NCBI GenBank assembly: GCA_031769625.1
Contig: JAUIMM010000124.1
Coordinates: forward strand, 10,242,001-10,306,000
DNA length: 64,000 bases
DNA from: Taudactylus pleione
Taxonomy: Eukaryota > Chordata > Amphibia > Anura > Myobatrachidae
Direction of reading: 5' to 3'
The notes beneath the pieces are model-generated. The model made no database searches. It was not told where the DNA came from and saw nothing but the letters and a program-made list of their open reading frames with translations. Shown here one piece after another: positions 35,300-46,230 of this stretch (its first letter is position 1; every line of letters begins with the position of its first letter). The translations under genes and the position numbers were made by a program.

Positions 35300-35604
35300 A
35301 CATTAGTGCGCTAAATAGTACGCAATTTTTACAGTTAAATAAGGAGACATTAGTGTGCTAAATAGTACGCAATTTTTACAGTTAAATAAGGAGACATTAG
35401 TGCGCTAAATAGTACGCAATTTTTACAGTTAAATAAGGAGACATTAGTGCGCTAAATAGTACGCAATTTTACAGTTAAATAAGGAGACATTAGTGCGCTA
35501 AATAGTACGCAATTTTTACAGTTAAATAAGGAGACATTAGTGCGCTAAATAGTACGCAATTTTTACAGTTAAATAAGGAGACATTGGTGCGCTAAATAGT
35601 ACGT
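35300..35604. repeat. 47-bp tandem repeat array inside the Harbinger element
   Basis: About 6.5 copies of a 46-47-bp unit, each with CATTAGTGCGCTAAATAGTA, a CGCAATTTTTACAG block and AAATAAGGAGA. Copies differ by single bases (one lacks a T, one has GTGTG, the last has TTGGTG). The array lies upstream of the transposase start (34989), between the two divergently transcribed genes, so it could hold protein-binding sites. Confidence 0.95.
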
Positions 35605-36245
35605 TCATTTTAAATTAAAAACAACTCAAACATTATTTCACAAATGAGTACGCTCTATTTAGTGGTAAGACATGATTGGTCCAAGAAAAAAAACAAGATT
35701 ACTTAGCGAAACATATGCGAAGACCAACACATCGAAATTGTAACTTCATGAAACTAAAAACACTTACCAAAAACAAACAAATATCCCAAAGTACAAAAAC
35801 TTAAATGGGGTAATGCCAAAATAACTGTAAAAATAAAATATAAAAAAATAAGTACAAACATTTGTAAACTATTTACTATTATTTTTTATGGTGTTTTTTA
35901 AAAAGACTTACTCAAAAACTCCAAAAAAAAAGCTAAACAATAAAAAAAAAAGCGAACGGAATTTAAATAAGTAAGAAAACAAACAAAATGATCACAAGTG
36001 AAAAATCCGCCTAAAACTCCAAATACCGCCAACAATCAACTCCTACGCCAAACCTCCAACATTCATAACACGCCACCTCGACTCAAGTCACACCAAGCCA
36101 TAAATAGGCTTTATTTTCCCGCTCAAATTAAGGACGGACAATAGGAGCGCACAATCAATGATGTGGCCGAATAATGCTGACGCATGTATAAAAACGTCAC
36201 TGAAAACCCCAATCGGTCTTCTGTAGTGAGACCTGAAAGTCAAAA

Positions 36246-37530
36246 ATGGCTACAGAGCAGCAAAGCACTGGCCAAGAGGCGCCAGGTAAGTATTTGTCTT
36301 TTTTGGACTAAAGGATTATGTTTAACAATAATTTTGGTAACGTTTGACATTATAATTTTTACAATTTTTTTAGAAAAATGAGTGGAGGATGCCATGGAAG
36401 AGGCTCCTGGTCCTAGTAGGCCAACTAAACAAACAAAAAAAAGGCAGCCACAATTCACAAGAAAGGAGATGGAGGTTTTGGTGCAAATGTGCAATGACAA
36501 CCTGCCACAGGCACCAAGGAATATGGGTGCAAGCCAGAAATGGAAAATATGGGATGACATAGCCAGTGCTGTCAATAGGGTGGGTGAGTTTGTTCGTTCA
36601 ACCCGGGAGGTCAAATGCCGGTACGTAAAAACGACATTTGAAAAATAATTGTTTACAGGTCCAAATACTGCAGGAATAATGCCAACTTTTTAACCCACAG
36701 ATGGAGCGTCTTCAAATATCGGCTTAAGCAAAAACTGGCTGATAGAGCTAGGCATGCAGGGGGGACAGGTGGGGGTCCCACCCCTGTCACTGGAGCTCAC
36801 CGATTTGGAGGAGATGGCCCAGGGGTGTGTGCAGGATAAGGAGGTGTTTGGCGTGTCGAACATGGATACCGACATGCCAGACTTTGCGACTCCTCATGTT
36901 GGCCAAGGTAAATGTTGTAATGTTAACAACTCAGAAATGTGTTTGGGACAATATCTAGATTCTAATGTTACTCTTTTCTATTTTTTATCACAGAGACACA
37001 GGCGGATGAGTCTGCTCCAGAGGGGAGCTTTGGCCGCAGAATTTCTGCTGGCTCTGCAGGGGAGGAAGCAGTAGATCCGGCTGGGGATCCTGTGGAAGAC
37101 AGTCCAGGGCATTCCCCCTCGCAGGCAGTGGGCCTCCTCACTGATCTCAATATTAAAACGGATCAGCACACCGAGATTCTGCTGAGGCTGGACGCCAGTC
37201 TGCTACGGGTGGTGGACACCCTGGAGCAAAGTGCTGCGGCCAACGTGACCATTGCTAAGGCCCTGGCAGAAAAATACTGGGGCCAACGTCCGAATAGCAA
37301 ATGCCCTTGAGCAGCTCATTTGCCAGCAGATGTTGGAGCCAGCCTCCCTTCCTGCCGGAACATCAGGACCCTCCACCTCAGCCACAACAACAGCCATCCC
37401 TCCAAATGTGCTTAGCCCTATGCCTAGTCCAGAGGACACAACATCTGCCTCTGGCCAGGCCAGCAGAAGGACATCCTGGACCCGTTCAGGCTCCCTCCCT
37501 ACCCCGGCCAAACGGGCCAAAAGGCGATGA
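36246..37530 (+). pseudogene. Second Myb-like (NAIF1-type) gene of the Harbinger element
   Basis: Exon 1 is 36246-36285 (MATEQQSTGQEAP). Exon 2 is about 36383-36620 and encodes a Myb/SANT trihelix-like domain: FTRKEMEVLVQMCNDN, KWKIWDDIASAVN, STREVKCR. Exon 3 is 36701-36907 and starts WSVFKYRLKQKL, as expected. Exon 4 starts at 36994. Donors are GTAAGT, GTACGT and GTAAAT. Two frameshifts occur, near 36775 (before PPLSLELTDLEEMAQG) and near 37270 (before ANVRIANALEQLICQQ). The protein would end in a basic nuclear-signal-like AKRAKRR at 37510-37530. Helical C-terminal repeats suggest oligomerisation. The exon 2 acceptor is not certain. Confidence 0.75.
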
Positions 37531-38862
37531 CAGCACTGGCTAATTTTCCCACAATCCTTCTCTGTGTTTGCCCCATATTCCTTAATGCCCAAAACCTCCC
37601 TCTCCTTTCTTGTATATTGTTTTTAAAATTTGTTTGTTTGTGTTTTTCAAATGCCACTTTTTTTGTTTGTGTGTTTCTAAAATATTTTGTTTATTGTTTT
37701 TACGTTATCCAGATTTTATTTATGGAAAAACACAAAAAAAAATGTGAGGATAAAAAATATACTGTTTAAAATCTGCACAATTCTATTGGTAATTTTTTTA
37801 AAAACTGGTTAAAAGGTAATCCCGTAAACAAAATTACAAACAATACAATGGAAATCTAAGCATTATTTTGGCAAAAAAAGCCAAGGGTTAAAAACAATTT
37901 ATGAGTTTTAATTAACACTTAGCAAAAACAAAAGGACGATTGTTTTCTTTGCCCCTAAAAAATGAAGAAAAAGAACAAACATGCGTACAATATTGTTGCC
38001 CTAAAAAATTAAAAAAACAAATGTGGCAAAAACACGCAATTTTTAAATAATTTTGTAAGCTAATTGATTGTATAACCCAGAAATTAGCAGCGGAGTAGTT
38101 CACCTGCGTACGGTTTTTTGCTACAAAAAAAAAGCAATTTGCTAAACACCTTTCAAGCATTTTTAAAATTCAACACTGATTGTTTTTGTGGCATCAATTG
38201 ATAAATCGAAAGAGCATCGATGTGCCCCGGGAAGGACGAAGAGACCATCGTCATTGCGGTAGAGTATACCAGACCACAAGCTGAGCGATAAGTTTTAATG
38301 GACAGGGGAACAGTCAGTGACGTATCACTTTTTCCGTTCACATTGGCCATTCGCATAAGATAATCTATGTATGCCCCAAAAACGCCTCGACACGCCTGCG
38401 TTTTCCCATCTCCACCCCCGTCACCGCCCCAAAACGGACAGTTCTGTCAATCACATTTGACATGTCACTTCCTGTTCGCTATTCAACGAACGACTGGAAA
38501 AATTATCGCAATCAGCCATACACACATGCGCACTGTTACACCGACGCATGCGTGGTTTAACAACATCGGATGACTACGAGCATTCGACCGCTTACGAGCG
38601 GCTCGGAATGAGGGCCATAGAGTGTAAGCTCCACTGGGGCAGGGACTGAAGTGAATGGCCAAATATTCTCTGTAAAGCACTGCGGAATATGTGTGTGCTA
38701 TATAAATAAGTGGGAATAAATAAATACAATATTTTTAATAATTTGTGCCTTAGACAAAGTTTGTGCACATTGAACCATAAAAAATCAAAGGTTTCATTAT
38801 CTCAGTCATGCCAAAAAAAATCTGTATTTTAGAATATTTGGATATGGGAGACTCAACCTGTT

Positions 38863-38868
<6 letters not shown>

Positions 38869-38897
<29 letters not shown>
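38869..38897. repeat. (AT)n microsatellite
   Basis: An AT tract just outside the right end of the Tigger MITE. Confidence 0.9.
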
Positions 38898-38901
<4 letters not shown>

Positions 38902-39085
38902 CACAAAACCATCAGTCCAACACTAGAGTTAATAGTTCTCATTCACCTTGGTGCCCCTTTATTAAATGTATACATTACCACAGTTCCTAAGCGGAAGAAG
39001 CAGCACTCAGGATTTAGAATATGAAAATCATTTATACGATTAGAAAGTCAAAATGCGGCACTCGTCTAGATCTTATTGAATGTAT

Positions 39086-39165
39086 ATAGACCATGCATGC
39101 GCAGATGTGCGAACATCGCTCAGAGTGAACGAGCGGCCACTTACGAGCGGCTCTGAATCAGGCCC
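39086..39165. mobile_element. Truncated Harbinger-family MITE end
   Basis: The segment ends GAGCGGCTCTGAATCAGGCC plus C, the right terminus of the GGGCCTGATTCAG family, preceded by typical subterminal GCATGCGCAGATGTGCG. The left part is missing. Confidence 0.7.
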
Positions 39166-39625
39166 TCAGTCCCTTATATTCTTTCCTTATGTTTATCTCT
39201 GATTAAATAGAAGTACAAACATTCTATAAGATCTAGATGAGCGCAACATTTTTACTTTTTAAACGTGTTACAATTTAAGGTTTTTTTTGGGATACCCTTC
39301 TTATGCTGGCAGCTGTCTTTGAATCTGCATTTGTAACACTGAGTGCTGATATTGTGTAAATTCTTGAAAATCATTTATGTACCGGTACAGTAGAATCCGG
39401 GGCAACTGTAAAAAAATCAATACTCGCCTATTCCTAGTGTAGATCATGTCCTCTTTGTCCCAAGTAGGCATCCACATGGTAAAAATAAAAAGAATTGGCA
39501 CCCGAAACCAGGTGGGCCCATCGCGTGAATGTAGGAGGTGCCTGTTGCTGGCTGTGAGAGGTCAGCCTGTCTCTCACACTCTCCCCCATAGATTTCAATT
39601 GTGGGAAAGTGCCAATGAGGTATAT

Positions 39626-39725
39626 GGTGGGAACTGCTACATTGTAGCCTATAATGGTAACTGCAAGGTTAATTGAGGTGAACCTGGTTGTTACCATCAT
39701 AGGCTAAAATGTAGCGGTTCCCACC
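39626..39725. repeat. 100-bp hairpin
   Basis: GGTGGGAACTGCTACATTGT at the left pairs with ATGTAGCGGTTCCCACC at the right, with further pairing GCCTATAATGGTAAC / GTTACCATCATAGGC around a loop of about 30 bases. It lies just upstream of the readable part of PLE P7. Its origin (a MITE or a fold-back end) is not known. Confidence 0.75.
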
Positions 39726-39849
39726 ATGGATCTACACTTTGAATTTAGCAAATTATCAAGCTCTTGTTCCTTCAAAGGGACCTAACAAGTAGGCTTAAGC
39801 AAGATCTTGATAATTTGCTTGCTCGAGCAGATGCTGAGGGGAGTATCAC

Positions 39850-41559
39850 AGCAGACGTAAGGGGAATATTTAGAGTCGGACTCCCGGTAGTACCCATTTT
39901 TTACACCAAACCAAAGTACACACAAGCTTAATTGATCCCCCTGGCCAATCCATTTTATTGGGCAGGGGTTCATTATACCAACCTATTTCGGTGCTTTGGG
40001 ATGGGTACCTGAATCCAAATATATAAAATACACCACAAACTTACTGAATAAGTTGAAGGAAATAGGTAAAATAACACCAGATACCCTGCTCTGTAGTGCT
40101 GATGTCACTAGCCTGTATTTCACACAGTGAGGGCATCAGAACAGTGGATTATCTGATTAGAGGTAATCCTTCATATGTGGGCCATCCGGTAAAGTTCTTT
40201 CTAAGATTATTGCAATTGATCCTACTTTATATATGACAATAAGTTTTATTTGCAGAAAGCAGGGTGTGTGATGGGGTCCAATGCAGCCCCATCATACACG
40301 AATGCTTATATGCATATGGTAGAACCACAATTGTTCTTCCAGGAACTGGATATTACACAAAATCTGCTATTGTACTGTAGAGTCATAGATGATCTACTAA
40401 TTTTCTGGTCTGGCTCTAAGTATGACTTACAAAAGTTATTGGATGACCACAATAAAACAGGACATGAGGTGCAGTTCACCTATTCTATAGCTTAAGATTC
40501 GATCCATTACCTTTATGAGAACATTGCACAACATGAAGGAGTTTTAAGTACATCTATATATGTCAAGGAGATGGAAAGAAAGAAATGTAATGCGGGCTGT
40601 CGGGATGCCTCCTGTCAGAATACCGTCAGCCTAACCCTAACTCTCCCCATTAGTGCCTAAACGTAAGTCTCCCCCCTTTGTGCCAAAACCTAACCCTCCC
40701 CCCTTAGTGCCTAACCCTAACCCTCCCCCCTAGGAGTGCCTAACCCTAACCTACCCCCCCAAAACCTAAACCTAACCCCACTATGCTCCTTAAACCTAAC
40801 TCCCCCCCCTTGCAGCTAACACTAAGGGTACCCAGTACTTACCTTGTTCTGGCTGGTGTTCTGGCACCAGGATTAAGATAGGTATCGGTATTTTGATGCC
40901 TATCTTATGTCACTTGGGATTCCGATGTCGGTATTGAGACAGTCAGCACTACATCCCTGATAGAAATACCATTCTACATCATAGTAGCTTCAACCCGCTA
41001 CCACTTAGACATGGTCTCCCATATTTCCAGCTACTCAGGGTCAGAAGGGTCACCAGTGACCCTGAAGTATTGGAGAACCAGATGAAAAGCATGGTTGATA
41101 AATTTGTAATTAGAGGCTATGATGGAGATGAATTAGAAAAAATCAAGCAAAAATCATGAAGCTACCAAGAGAACAGATGTTCCAATCCAAAATAAGGTGG
41201 TAGAATGGCATCAAACAGAATACCTTGGGTCAATAGGTTCACAGTAAATAGCAATAAAACCACCAAAAAAGGATGCAATTTAAAAGATTGCCTGGTTAAA
41301 CTTGATATGGGAAAATTGAAGGCTAATAATAAACCTGCACATTTTCTGTCTCTGTTTAGGGTGTATAATGTGCAGATCTGTGATATTGGGAGACACCTTT
41401 AACCATCCCTACACAGAATCCAAATTTTCAATCAGGTACCCAGTTATTTGTAGTACTACTTTTGTGGTATACCTTCTGTCTTGCCCATGTGGGTTACACT
41501 ACGTGGGCAAGACAGGAAGGCAATTCATCCAACAAATGGTGTTCCACAGTTCAGCTATT
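39850..41559 (+). pseudogene. PLE RT and GIY-YIG endonuclease, 5' part (P7)
   Basis: Readable blocks are LLCSADVTSLYFT (RT motif A) near 40089, GCVMGSNAAPSYTNAYMH at 40260-40315, and RVIDDLLIFWSGS near 40380-40418, where the usual YIDD tyrosine is replaced by V. There is a thumb region, then after the inserted repeat PLRHGLPYFQLLRVRRV near 41000-41050. The zinc/endonuclease part at 41368-41559 has VYLLSCPCGLHYVGKTGRQF. Stops and shifts are frequent, so it is inactive. Confidence 0.8.
40588..40960. mobile_element. Element with telomere-like CCTAACCC array, copy 2
   Basis: This is an insertion in the P7 frame (between VKEMER and NTILHHSSF). The interior has CCTAACCCTAACCCTCCCCC units like copy 1 at 24337-24880. 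The ends have GGGCTGTCGGGAT at the left and CACTACATCCC at the right. AGAAAT occurs on both sides, so a decayed duplication is likely but the exact borders are uncertain. Confidence 0.65.
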
Positions 41560-41574
41560 TTAATCAAGCATGAC

Positions 41575-44162
41575 AGTACGGTGTTTGATGAATACATAAA
41601 ATAAATAGAGAAATTAGGACAAAGATTAAAGACATTTGAAAGTTTGGAGAATTTTCAGAAGACATTTGAGAAATTTAAAAATGAAATAGATCAAAATTAG
41701 AAATTAATTATAGAACAAAAAAGGGGAAAATTTGCAAGGGACAAAAATGACTATTCACAAAATCTGATCTTTAAATGGAATAAAGGGATAGGTAGAAGGA
41801 GACAGGAACCAACAGCCAATTATTCATCTTCTGAAATTGAATCTTCAGATAATGAGACACAAAATTCATCATTTGGAGGAAGGAATTTTTTAGGAAGGGG
41901 GTAGAAACTGTAGAAGAACCTATAGGAGAAAATACAAGAAAACACGTCGAGGGGGTCAGAAATCTAAGAAAAAGAAACAACTAAACCAAATGGGAGGAAT
42001 GACCACAGAGACAGAGGAGAAATTTCAGAAGGTAGATGAACAACAAGATGCACTCAGAATAGTGAATCTTTCTGATAAAATTCTGAGTGAAGAACATATA
42101 TTTTTGTTGAGTAAAGGTCTATCATTTTCAGCTATGAAGAACTTTGATAGGTTTGATTGGGAAAAGGATCTAAACCTCTTCGCTCATAAATTACTTTTGC
42201 AGAATACCCTCCTGAACCCTTATTGGAACAAACCAATGAATGTTATGGAACTGGAGAAAGATAAAATAGTACTGTATATGTTAGAAGATTTAGCTGAGGA
42301 TGGTGCTGTCAATCAAACTGATTCTTGTTGGAAAATACCTATTTTCCTATTTTAAAAAAACAATCGACCTTTACACCGGACATGAAAATCTGTCCACAAG
42401 TTGAGATATATGTAAAACTGGTATCTAAAGAATTGGATCACATTATGTCGGAGAAACATAGAGAAAACAATCTGAATAGAGATGAAAAAAGAACCTTTGA
42501 TGAGATTAAGGAATGGGACGATGTTGAATTCTCTGACAAAGGAGGAAATGTCGTCATTTGGCCGAAGGAGATGTATTTAAAGGAAGCAAAAAAGCAGCTA
42601 ACTGATGTTAGGTGCTATAAAGAATTGATTTTTAATCTGGCTCAAAATTACTTTGAAAATGTACCAAAAAATGATCACTAATGTGTACAGAGAAGGGGTG
42701 ATTATGAAAACAGATTTGGATTACCTATGGGTGGACAATCCCAAAATTGCAACATACTGTCTGCTGCCCAAAATACATAGAAATGAACAAAATCCCCCAG
42801 GACGCCCAATAGTCTCAGGTATTGGGACCCTGGGAAAAAAGCCAGCAATTTTGTAGATAAACATCTAAGAAGACATGTGACACAATTACCATCATATTTA
42901 CAAGATACAATGAATCTATTAGGGAAAATAGATGGCATCTCCCTGAGTGAAAATACTATACTTGCCACATGCGACGTTGAAAGCTTATATACAAGCATTT
43001 CTCATGATTCAGGACTAAAAGCTGTGAGGTATGTCTTGGATATGGAAAGAAGAGATGATGAATTTCATACCTTTATTTTGAAATTGTTAAAGTTCATTTT
43101 AACTAAAAATTATTTCATATTCAATGAGAAATATTATTTGCAGGGGGGCTGCAATGGGCATATGTGGCCCGACATATGCCAATTGATATTTAGGCAGGTG
43201 GGAGCAGGAGGTGGTCTTCTCAGAGGCAAATTCAAAATACACAGACGAGTTAGTATTGTGGTTGAGATTTATAGATGACATCTTCATTGTCTGGGAAGGA
43301 GAAGAGGTTGCTTTGATAGAATTCATTGATAAACTCAATGACAACACCTTGAATTTAAAACTGACAACAGAAATAGATCCTTTACAGATACATTTTCTGG
43401 ATCTCACCATTAAAATCAATGAAGACAGAAATTTGGTGACAGAAAAGGATGGCGACCAACAGTATTCTGCATTATCAGAGTTCTTACTATCCAGGAACTA
43501 AAAATAGTGTCCTGAAAGGATAATTTCATAGGATGAAAAGAAATTGCTCCACAGAAGAAACTTTTCAAAAAAGAGATAAGGAGCTTGGAGGAAGATTGAG
43601 ATCTCAAGGATAAAGCAATGAAATTATGAAAAAAGAATACCAGGAAACTCTTCTAAGCAGTAGGGACACTTTACTGTATCAAAATGATTCAGGAAAAAAG
43701 TTGAAATAGGAACAATCGATCAGATTTATAGGTGCTTTTTGTAGACAATGGAGGAGTCTACAAACTGCTCTTCAGAAACACTCACATATGCTAAAAACAG
43801 AGGAGGATCTGGTAATCATCTTAGGCTCTAAAATCAACATCGGTTGGAGGAGATCTAAAAATCTTAAGGATTGTCTAACATGTAGTCATTTTCAAACCCA
43901 CAAAATAATGAGAGAACAAAATACTGGATCTCATAAGTGTGGGCACTGTAAAGCCTGTGAATTCATGGTGAAAAAATACTACTATGGGAACAGATGTGAA
44001 ATAAAAGATTTCATTAACTGCTCCACACATACTGTCTGATCTGTTCCTGCAGAAAGGCATACTTTGGTATAACCAAAAGAAAATTGAAAAAGAGATTATT
44101 AGAACATGTCTCTAATATCAACAATGCACGAATGGATGAAAGTAGGATGAAAGCATTAAAAT
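41575..44162 (+). pseudogene. PLE polyprotein, most complete copy (P8)
   Basis: N-terminal basic and serine-rich region (41575-41990), then LSEEHIFLLSKGLSFSAMKN at 42090-42145. VEFSDKGGNVVIWPKEMYL lies near 42523. YCLLPKIHRNEQNPPGRPIV lies near 42755-42815, a PLE RT block. Motif A DVESLYTSISHDSG is near 42973. The catalytic RFIDDIFIVWEGE is near 43266-43305. IHFLDLTIKI follows. The CxxC block CGHCKACEF is near 43938. A shortened GIY-YIG-like CSCRKAYFGITKRKLKKRLL is near 44045-44100, followed by EHVSN. At least five frameshifts occur. The endonuclease end appears truncated after the EH motif. Confidence 0.85.
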
Positions 44163-44169
44163 AGGTTTA

Positions 44170-45923
44170 GGTATAATTATACTTACACTTAAATATATGG
44201 TTAATGATTATTTATTTGGTACAGATTAATCACTGGATTAAATTGAGGTATCAGTCAAGATGGATATACAATTTATTTCAACACATAAGATTTATAACAA
44301 TTATATGATCACTCTGGTTAGTGAATAAGTTTGCACAATATTTATTGGAATATGCTGGTATGGTATCATGTACATTGATATTAATAGGTGTATTTCATAC
44401 ATCATTTTAAATAGAATAGATATGCAGAAATTAATTTTATATTTTAATGACAATTATTATGGGGATGCATTTATTTAACAATTGATTATAGGGTGTTCTA
44501 TAAATATTTCCAATTAATAATATTATAATGCTAAAAATATGGAAATATATATCAGCTAATTGATTGATTGTAATTTTGATCTGTATATATTTTATTATAA
44601 ATACTTATACTGGATTTAATCATGGTTGTTTATTTACTTAAACATGTCAGTCAGGGCAAAACACAGTAACTAATATGGTGACCAATAGGAGGGATGAGAC
44701 TGAAATTTTCAAATGAACGCTGAGAGGAGATTGGAGGGTTAATGTATAAAATGACCGGGAGAGATAACGGTCGGCTTGCCTATCTGAAAAAGCCACAGCG
44801 AAATGCACGTTGGCGTTTAGCTGTGATTGGCTTAATAGAGTGCCCGATTATAACAATTTATGCTGCTATAAATGTGCTAGCAGCAGGATAATATTGGTGT
44901 ATGTTGGAGCATGTATGTGGTTCGCAGCTGCAGCACCGCTGGGCTAACTAGTGGACCATGAGACGAGGCCACTGACTGCTGTGCACATTGCATTGCTGTC
45001 CTGTCCGGCAGAGCAGTATATTAGTGGCTAGTAAATGTTATAGATGGATTGCGGCTGCGGCATTGCTATAACAAGCAGGCAGAGTCACTATAATATGGAG
45101 CTGGTCATCAGGGTAAATGCAGTGTTTAGTAGTCCTATTTATCGGAATTCCCATTCGTTTAAAATTAGCTGAGATAACAATACCTGCAATGAATACCTGT
45201 AAATCCAAGAGGAATGGATATATTCACTGAATGAAGAACTACATATACGTATTGTGAAGAGAGGGATATACAGTATGTCATAAACCTATCTGAATACATA
45301 TTTCAGTTAAGCCTTGGCTGTTAATACACATTGTGATTATAAACTATATTACATGAAGGACTTAAAGTTTAAAATGCCCTCATAACTATAAGTGTGAAAT
45401 TTAGTCATTTTTGCATGAAGCAAAACACGTTATTTGCAGAGATGATACAATTGTTTCGAAGTATACACATGGCTCTGAATAAGAAACCTGTATCTCAATA
45501 TAGATCTGCTGCTATGATACACACCACTGATTATAAAGCCTGTGAGGATGTTTGCTTGATAAAACAATTTCTATTCAACATAAAACATATATTCCACTGC
45601 CATTTTGACAGTCTATAATCTACACACTACCTTTGATATTTACTGTATACCTGTTAATAACTTTTATATACATACATGATTGGAATTAACATTTAGCATT
45701 CTATAAGTTTAGCACAACAATAGAATGGGGCACTGAGACATATCATGGCCTTATTTTAATTTTTTCTTACTGTTCTATAAAAGTTTTATTTTGATGGAAT
45801 TTGCTATAATTGTTTGTCTATTTAAAAAATACCAAATTAAGGTTAAGTTTTAAAATAATTCTATGTTTATGCAAATACATGTACATTAAATTGTAAGGAC
45901 AACTTTTTCTTTGTTTGTAATAA
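44170..45923 (+). other. P8 3' untranslated region
   Basis: AT-rich sequence with no coding frame of note lies between the endonuclease remnant and the CAGCTATT duplication. It includes the GAAATGCACGTTGG motif near 44799 and a moderately GC-rich segment (44740-45120), as in other PLE tails. Confidence 0.6.
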
Positions 45924-45931
45924 CAGCTATT

Positions 45932-46062
45932 AGGGGCGCCATCAATACGGGCACTAGTGACCAGCCGGTCGCAAAACATTGTCTAGTTGCCAGACACAGA
46001 GTAGCAGACATCAGATCTAGGATCATAGATAATATTGCTTTTAACATCAGGGGAGGTAATTG
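45932..46062 (+). pseudogene. P7 endonuclease C-terminus after the P8 insertion
   Basis: Reads RGAINTGTSDQPVAKH, then ADIRSRIIDNIAFNIRGGN. This continues the P7 GIY-YIG domain after CAGCTATT and ends with the RGGN typical of PLE C-termini. Confidence 0.75.
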
Positions 46063-46230
46063 ATGCTAATAATAAACCTGCACATTTTCTGTCTCAAAAA
46101 ATGGCTATCACCGCTGTTTAGGGTGTATAACGTGCAGATCTGTGATATTGGGAGACACCTTTAACCACCCCTACACAGGATCCAAATTTTCAATCAGGTA
46201 CCCAGTTACTTGTAGTACTACTTTGTTACT
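46063..46230 (+). repeat. Partial second copy of P7 sequence
   Basis: GCTAATAATAAACCTGCACA and the following 140 bases repeat 41319-41462 almost exactly, including CAGATCTGTGATATTGGGAG. This copy has about 18 extra bases (AAAAAATGGCTATCACCG). It is head-to-tail with the first copy, as is common in PLE tandem insertions. Confidence 0.85.

Larger units (their letters stand above)
30955..38616. mobile_element. Autonomous-type PIF/Harbinger transposon, 7.66 kb
   Basis: The left terminus GGGCCTGATTCAGACCCGG and right terminus GCTCGGAATGAGGGCC are an imperfect inverted repeat, flanked by ATA on both sides (30952-30954 and 38617-38619). It contains three multi-exon genes: a Myb/SANT-like gene (31640-33047, plus), a DDE transposase (34989-33867, minus) and a second Myb-like gene (36246-37530, plus). 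A 47-bp tandem array (35300-35604) lies between transposase and second Myb gene. Known Harbinger elements carry one transposase and one Myb-like gene; the extra Myb-like gene is unusual. It interrupts a SINE cleanly, which proves the borders. Confidence 0.9.
30721..38736 (+). mobile_element. tRNA-derived SINE, split by a Harbinger transposon
   Basis: The left half (30725-30954) has an RNA polymerase III A box TGGTGTAATGG (30738-30748) and a B-box-like GGTTTTCAATTCC (30781-30793). These are followed by the conserved TTCTCCCTGTGCTTGCGTGG and TTTCCTCCCACACTCCAGAA blocks. The right half (38617-38730) has GTAAGCTCCACTGGGGCAGG and ends GCGGAATATGTG...CTATATAAATAAG with A-rich repeats. Flanks ACAAAATT and ACAATATT form a plausible duplication in the Tigger MITE. 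The Harbinger element sits exactly between the halves. Confidence 0.88.
30431..38860. mobile_element. Tigger-type (TcMar) MITE, split by nested insertions
   Basis: The left end CAGGTTGAGTCTCCCATATA with TGCTTGGGACCAG, and the right end GGATATGGGAGACTCAACCTG, match the known Tigger terminus layout. A second copy lies at 58772-59209. The interior reads continuously across a SINE insertion (30721 to 38736): ...GGTAATTTTACAAAAT joins AATATTTTTAATAATTTGTG. It has no coding capacity. Confidence 0.85.
41560..45923 (+). mobile_element. Penelope-like element inserted in P7 (P8)
   Basis: The insertion is flanked by an exact 8-bp direct repeat CAGCTATT (41552-41559 and 45924-45931), and the P7 endonuclease reads on after it. 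It contains the longest PLE coding region in the window (41575-44162) followed by about 1.75 kb of 3' sequence. The tail has CTGAAAAAGCC...GCGAAATGCACGTTGG near 44784-44812, a hammerhead-like string. Unlike P6 and P9, no inverted 3' copy is seen at its 5' end. Confidence 0.8.

Noticed and set aside
35300..35604. CRISPR-like array
   Set aside because: The 47-bp units are contiguous tandem repeats without unique spacers, in a eukaryotic transposon.
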